From the NCBI GenBank assembly GCA_029884335.1, contig JAOUIA010000001.1, forward strand, positions 89,382 through 153,381: 64,000 bases of DNA, in the 5' to 3' direction. The position numbers and the translations under genes are program-made. Positions 59,956-64,000 of this stretch are shown piece after piece. The stretch comes from Betaproteobacteria bacterium (lineage in GTDB: Bacteria; Pseudomonadota; Gammaproteobacteria; Burkholderiales; Casimicrobiaceae). Numbering within the stretch: position 1 is the first letter of the stretch; every line of letters begins with the position of its first letter. Under the pieces are notes generated by a model. It was given only the letters and a program-made list of their open reading frames with translations. It was not told where the DNA came from and did no database searches.

Positions 59956-61671
59956 TCAGACGCTGCGGGGAGCGTCCTTGCCGAAGCCCGCCGACGGCGC
60001 CGGGGCCGCATCCCCGGCGAGCGGCGCTTCCTCGACTTCGCGCAGGCGCGTGCGCGCCAGCACGCCGGCCTCCTCGAGGATCGGGTAGGCCACCGAGCAG
60101 AAGTGCGAGTTGATACGGCGCAGGTCCGAGATGAGGTCGAGGTGCAGCGACGAGGTCTCGATCGACTCGATCGTGTTGCCGGCCAGCCGCTCGAGGTGCG
60201 AGGCGGCGTAGGCGCGCTCGAGGTCGCGGATCAGCACCTTCTGCGCGAGAAGCTCCTGCGCCGTCTTGCGGTCGCCGTGGAGGAACACGCTCGTGGCGAG
60301 CCGCAGGTTCGCCACCAGCCGCGAGTGGAGGTCGACGATCTCCGCCATGCCCGCCTCGGAGAAGCTGCGGCCCTTGTCGATCTTGCGGCTCTCGAGGTCG
60401 TCGAGGATGCGCTCGATGATGTCGCCGACCTGCTCGAGGTTGATGGCGAACGAGATGATGTCCGCCCAGCGCCGGCTCTCGCGCTCGTCGAGCGCGCCGC
60501 GCGGCACCTGCGCCAGGTAGAGCTTGACCGCCGTGTACAGCTCGTCGACGACGTCGTCCTTGCGGCGCAGCCGCTGCGCGAGGTCGCGGTCGTTGTTGCG
60601 CAGCACCTCCATCACCCCGCGCAGCATCTCCTCGATCGTGTCGGCGATGCGCAGCGTCTCGCGCGCGGCGTTGCCGATCGCCAGCGCGGGCGTCTCGAGC
60701 GCGGAGGCGTCGAGGAAGCGCGGGCGCGCGCCGTTCTCCGAGGTCGGCGGCGTGGGCAGCAGGCGCTCGGCGATGCGCGCGAACGGGCCCGTCGCGCCGA
60801 GGAAGAGGACGGCCATCGCGATGTTGAACGCGAGGTGGAAGAGGACCACCTGCTGCTCGGGCGCCAGGCCGAAGCGCCCGCCGAGCGGGAGCAGCCAGCC
60901 CACCACGGGTGCGGCGAGCACGCAGCCGGTGAGCTTGAAGAGGAAGTTGCCGAGCGTCACGCGCCGCGCCTCGGGCTCGGCGTGCATCGTCGACAGCATC
61001 GCCAGCGCGCCGCTGCCGAGATTGGCCCCGAGCACGATGCCGAAGGCGACCGGCAGCCCGACCAGGCCCAGCTGCACGAACGTGGCGACCAGCAGCACGA
61101 CGGCCAGGCTCGAATAGACGGTGATCGCGCACGCGGCGCCGACCAGCATGTCGAGCATCAGGTCGCCGGTCAGCGAGCCGAACAGGACCTTGACGCCGGC
61201 CGTCGAGACGACGGGCTGCGCCGCGGTGCGGATCCACTGCAGCGCGAAGAGGATGAGGCCCAGCCCGATCAGGATGCGGCCGAAGCGGCCCACCGCGGTG
61301 TCCTGGCGGCGCAGGAAAAGCGTGACGCCGACGACGACGAGGACGGGAGCGAGGAAGCCCAGGTCGAACGACAGGACCAGCGTCACCAGCGAGGTGCCGA
61401 CGTCGGCGCCCAGCATCACCGCGAGGGCGGGCGCCGTGCCGATGAGACCCTGCCCGGCGAAGGCGGCGACGATGAGCGCAGTCGCGGTGCTGCTCTGCAG
61501 CAGCCCGGTGACGCCCAGGCCGGCGAAGAAGGCGGTCGCGCGGTTGGCGACGCTGCGGCGCAGGAACAGGCGCAGCTGGCCGCCGTACTGGCGCAGGATG
61601 CCCGTCCGCACGAGGTGCGTGCCCCAGACGAGCAGGGCGACGCCGGCCAGGAGGTCGAGCAGGAGCTTCAT
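59956..61671 (-). CDS. Na+/phosphate cotransporter with PhoU-like domain
   Basis: 571 aa. Two Na/Pi-cotransporter repeats: the first contains GLLQSSTATALIV (QSS at 59-61), the second has ITVYSSLAVVLL, where the usual Gln is replaced by Tyr. A cytoplasmic PhoU-like helical domain occupies about 345-545 (DTIEEMLRGVMEVL, then NLEQVGDIIERILDDLE). It moves phosphate with sodium, uptake or efflux. Its ATG overlaps the upstream aminotransferase-like stop (ATGA), so the two are coupled. Confidence 0.88.
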   Translation of the reverse strand: MKLLLDLLAGVALLVWGTHLVRTGILRQYGGQLRLFLRRSVANRATAFFAGLGVTGLLQSSTATALIVAAFAGQGLIGTAPALAVMLGADVGTSLVTLVLSFDLGFLAPVLVVVGVTLFLRRQDTAVGRFGRILIGLGLILFALQWIRTAAQPVVSTAGVKVLFGSLTGDLMLDMLVGAACAITVYSSLAVVLLVATFVQLGLVGLPVAFGIVLGANLGSGALAMLSTMHAEPEARRVTLGNFLFKLTGCVLAAPVVGWLLPLGGRFGLAPEQQVVLFHLAFNIAMAVLFLGATGPFARIAERLLPTPPTSENGARPRFLDASALETPALAIGNAARETLRIADTIEEMLRGVMEVLRNNDRDLAQRLRRKDDVVDELYTAVKLYLAQVPRGALDERESRRWADIISFAINLEQVGDIIERILDDLESRKIDKGRSFSEAGMAEIVDLHSRLVANLRLATSVFLHGDRKTAQELLAQKVLIRDLERAYAASHLERLAGNTIESIETSSLHLDLISDLRRINSHFCSVAYPILEEAGVLARTRLREVEEAPLAGDAAPAPSAGFGKDAPRSV

Positions 61672-63011
61672 GGCGGGGCGCCGGCGGCCACGGCCGTTAG
61701 CGCTTCGTCTAGGATACCGAATGCCGCATCGAGGTCCCGCTCGGCGATGACGAGCGGCGGCGAGAGCGCCAGGACGTTGCCCTGGCCGACCTTGAACGAT
61801 AGCCCCCGCGCGAGGCACTCGTACATGGCCGCGTCGGCCTCGGCGCGCGCGGGAGTCCCGTCGGCGCGGGCGAGTTCGATGCCCAGCAGCAGCCCCAGGC
61901 CGCGCACGTCGCGCACCAGCGCGTGACGCGCCTTCAGCTCGCGCATGCGGTCGAGCGCGCGCTCGCCCAGCCTGCGCGAGCGCTCGCACAGCCCTTCGCC
62001 GGCGATGACGTCGAGCGTGGCGAGCCCGGCGGCGCAGCCCACGGAGCTCTTCTCGTGCGTGTAGTGGCCGAGCGCGCGGTCGGCCGCGACGTCGAGGTCG
62101 CGGCGGGCGATCAGCGCGGCGAGCGGGAACACCGCGCCGCCGAGCCCCTTGCCCAGCACCACCATGTCCGGCACGACGCCGTAGTGCTCGAACGCGAACA
62201 TCCGCCCGGTGCGGCCGAGCGCGATCGGCACCTCGTCGAGGATGAGCAGGCTCCCGTGGCGGTCGCAGGCGTCGCGCAGGATGCGGTAGTAGTCGGGCGG
62301 GGGGATCTGGACGTCGGTGCAGCGCACCGTCTCGACGATCACCGCGGCGACGTCCTCCTCCTTGTCCAGCATGTAGGCGACGTATTCGGCGCAGCGCAGG
62401 TTGCACGTGCCGCCGCAGCCGAAGCGGCAGTCGCGCGGATCGGGCGGCGGCGCGTGCTCGGCGCCGGGCAGGAGCGGCCCCATGCCCTTGCGGAAGACGG
62501 CCTCGCCGCCGATCGAGATCGCGTCCAGCGACGCGCCGTGGAAGCTGTCCCACAGCGACACCGTCTTGTGGCGGCCGGTCGCCACGCGGGCGAGCTTGAG
62601 CGCCATGCCGATCGCCAGCGTGCCTCCGGGCGCGAACAGGACCTTGCCCAGCGGATCGGGCGCGAGCTCGCCGAGGCGCTCGGCGAGCTCGGTCGCGTAG
62701 CGGTTGGCGAAGCGGCGCGGCGAGAACGGCAGCGTGCCCAGCGCCTCCTGCACGGCGGCGAGCACGCGCGGGTGCCTGTACCCCACCTGGTGCACGTTGT
62801 TGCCGTGGAAGTCCATGGTGCGCCGGCCGTCGGCGTCGGTCAGCCAGATGCCCTCCGCCTCCGCCAGCGCGTCGAGGCAGGGCGTGGACAGCGACTGGTG
62901 CAGGAACGCCGCGCCGTCGCGGGCAAGCATCGCGCGTGCGTTCGGCCCCACGTGGGCGGCCTGCCACGCCTTGCGCCGCGGAGACAGGTTGACGTCGCCC
63001 TCCGCCGCCAA
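61668..63011 (-). CDS. Class III aminotransferase-fold enzyme, resembling hydroxy-aminoethylphosphonate ammonia-lyase (PbfA)
   Basis: 447 aa from a TTG at 63011; an ATG at 63128 would give 486 aa but with a leader encoded by repeat DNA. PLP-fold features: SFHGASLDAISIGG, LILDEVPIALGRTGRMF, and HYTHEKSSVGCAAGLATLD with the Schiff-base Lys. A cysteine-rich CRFGCGGTCNLRC insert (about 185-197) is notable. DEVPIALGRTG instead of DEVQTGFGRTG separates it from ordinary omega-transaminases. From memory it resembles the PbfA family, which eliminates ammonia from 1-hydroxy-2-aminoethylphosphonate; I hold this at moderate confidence. It overlaps the Na+/Pi gene. Confidence 0.68.
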   Translation of the reverse strand: MAAEGDVNLSPRRKAWQAAHVGPNARAMLARDGAAFLHQSLSTPCLDALAEAEGIWLTDADGRRTMDFHGNNVHQVGYRHPRVLAAVQEALGTLPFSPRRFANRYATELAERLGELAPDPLGKVLFAPGGTLAIGMALKLARVATGRHKTVSLWDSFHGASLDAISIGGEAVFRKGMGPLLPGAEHAPPPDPRDCRFGCGGTCNLRCAEYVAYMLDKEEDVAAVIVETVRCTDVQIPPPDYYRILRDACDRHGSLLILDEVPIALGRTGRMFAFEHYGVVPDMVVLGKGLGGAVFPLAALIARRDLDVAADRALGHYTHEKSSVGCAAGLATLDVIAGEGLCERSRRLGERALDRMRELKARHALVRDVRGLGLLLGIELARADGTPARAEADAAMYECLARGLSFKVGQGNVLALSPPLVIAERDLDAAFGILDEALTAVAAGAPP

Positions 63012-63125
63012 ATCGGGGACGGACCCCGTCTTCGTGCAATGAGGGTCAGACTCGACTTTCCGCGACACGACGGTGTCGGGGACTCCGGCAGCAGCCCGGA
63101 AAGTCGAGTCCGACCCTGCTTTCAC
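63011..63125. repeat. REP-like palindrome, GGGTCAGACTC family, copy 3, at the aminotransferase 5' end
   Basis: Arms AGGGTCAGACTCGACTTTCC (from 63042) and CGGAAAGTCGAGTCCGACCC (63097-63116) match at 20 of 21 positions. A nested hairpin CGACAC-GACG-GTGTCG lies at 63063-63078, and a further GGGGACGGACCCC motif at 63015-63027. It fills the whole spacer between the ALDH stop and the TTG used here. Confidence 0.7.
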
Positions 63126-64000
63126 CATGGCAGCGAATACGTCTTGACGTTGGTGAAGCTCTTCATCGCTTCCTGCACGCCTTCCTTGTACCCGAGCCCG
63201 GAGTCCTTGATGCCACCGAAGGGCGTCAGCTCCAGCCGGTAGCCGGGCACCTCGCGGACGTTGACGGTGCCGACGTTGAGCTCGGTGACGAAGCGGGTGA
63301 CGTAATCGAGCCGGTTCGTGCAGACCGACGACGACAGCCCGTAGGCGGTGCCGTTGACGATGCGGATCGCGTCCTCGATCGCGCGGAAGCGGATGACGGG
63401 CGAGACCGGGCCGAACGTCTCGGTCTTCACCACGTTCATCGCGGGGTCGACGTGGTCGATCACCGTGGGCGAGTAGAGCGCCCCGCGCCGCACGTTGCCG
63501 ACGAGGAGCTTCGCCCCGCGCGCCACGGCGTCGTTGACCTTCGACTCGAAGCTCATCGCCGCGGCGACGTCGATCACCGTGCCCATGTCGACGTCGCGGT
63601 CCGCCGGGTCGCCGTACGTCCACGCCTTCGTCTCGGCGACGAGCCGCTCGACGAACGCGTCGGCCACGCCCTCCTGGACGAGGATGCGCTTGACCGCCGT
63701 GCAACGCTGGCCCGAGTTCTTGTACGATCCGGCCGCGGCGAGCTTCGCCGCCTCGTCGAGGTCGGCGTCCTCCATCACGATGATCGGGTCGTTGCCGCCG
63801 AGCTCCAGCACCTGCCGCTTGTAGACGGCCTTCGCGGCGATGTGCTTGCCGATCGGCACGCCGCCGGTGAACGTGACGAGGTCGGCGTCGGGATCCGTCA
63901 GCATCGCGTCGCCGATCTCGCGCGGGTCGCCGGTCACCACCGAGAACATCTCCGGCGGCAGCCCCGCCTCGTAGAGGATGTCGGCAAGCCGCAGCGCGGA
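63122..64000 (-). CDS. Aldehyde dehydrogenase, phosphonoacetaldehyde-dehydrogenase-like (5' end outside window)
   Basis: C-terminal 292 residues of an NAD(P)+ aldehyde dehydrogenase; the coding frame stays open to the window edge. The catalytic Glu is in VLELGGNDP and the catalytic Cys in [12 protein letters not shown]. The C-terminus [20 protein letters not shown] and the final [13 protein letters not shown] resemble, from memory, phosphonoacetaldehyde dehydrogenase (PhnY) and related GapN-type enzymes. PhnY oxidises phosphonoacetaldehyde to phosphonoacetate. It is the first visible gene of the operon; other aldehydes remain possible. Confidence 0.72.
   Translation of the reverse strand, partial: SALRLADILYEAGLPPEMFSVVTGDPREIGDAMLTDPDADLVTFTGGVPIGKHIAAKAVYKRQVLELGGNDPIIVMEDADLDEAAKLAAAGSYKNSGQRCTAVKRILVQEGVADAFVERLVAETKAWTYGDPADRDVDMGTVIDVAAAMSFESKVNDAVARGAKLLVGNVRRGALYSPTVIDHVDPAMNVVKTETFGPVSPVIRFRAIEDAIRIVNGTAYGLSSSVCTNRLDYVTRFVTELNVGTVNVREVPGYRLELTPFGGIKDSGLGYKEGVQEAMKSFTNVKTYSLPW

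Overview
The window is a chromosomal segment of a very GC-rich (about 70%) betaproteobacterium, most likely from or near the Burkholderiales. This rests on gene order: rpoE-rseA-rseB-degQ-lepA-lepB-DUF4845-rnc-era-recO-pdxJ-nagZ and sdhCDAB-sdhE-gltA-sucA-sucB-lpd-zapE are both typical of that class. Coding density is high. I saw no tRNA, rRNA, CRISPR array, prophage or complete insertion sequence. Most of the content is core metabolism. The accessory interest lies in regulatory sites, dispersed palindromic repeats and the two ends of the window.

Layout. 1-4.5 kb: a four-subunit 2-oxoacid:acceptor oxidoreductase whose NAD(P)H-type flavoprotein is fused to a ferredoxin domain. 4.5-15 kb: mixed small operons: a double-thioredoxin periplasmic protein, an orphan ABC-type binding protein, a KDPG aldolase/sugar kinase pair, msrB, an MFS transporter, an atypical SDR, a GST, ttcA, an orphan ParA and two small exported proteins. 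15-23 kb (minus strand): mdh-prpB-prpC-pliC-prpD-acnA, i.e. the methylcitrate cycle with malate dehydrogenase and aconitase, divergent from a GntR/HutC regulator. 24-37 kb (plus strand): succinate dehydrogenase, citrate synthase, 2-oxoglutarate dehydrogenase, zapE and an acrylyl-CoA-reductase-like gene. 37-40 kb: propionyl-CoA synthetase prpE and asparaginase II. 40-52.6 kb: the sigma-E envelope-stress operon followed by translation, secretion, RNA and repair genes. 52.7-56.6 kb: an IclR regulator divergent from a TRAP transporter. 56.7-64 kb (minus strand): a tightly packed five-gene operon with a phosphonoacetaldehyde-dehydrogenase-like ALDH, a class III aminotransferase-fold enzyme resembling the hydroxy-aminoethylphosphonate lyase family, a Na+/phosphate cotransporter, a DMT exporter and a dimethylglycine/sarcosine-dehydrogenase-like flavoenzyme.

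How the parts fit. The same 16-nt palindrome-containing site lies upstream of the mdh-prp promoter and upstream of prpE 14 kb away. This predicts one GntR regulon for propionate activation and oxidation, next to the TCA genes that receive its products. The rightmost operon reads as a candidate route for an (N-methylated?) aminophosphonate, with nitrogen, carbon and phosphate handled by neighbouring genes; this is inference and is the most interesting candidate system here. Four families of short dispersed palindromes decorate the intergenic spaces. Two copies of one family sit at the 5' ends of rnc and of the aminotransferase-like gene and appear to supply or adjoin their start codons.
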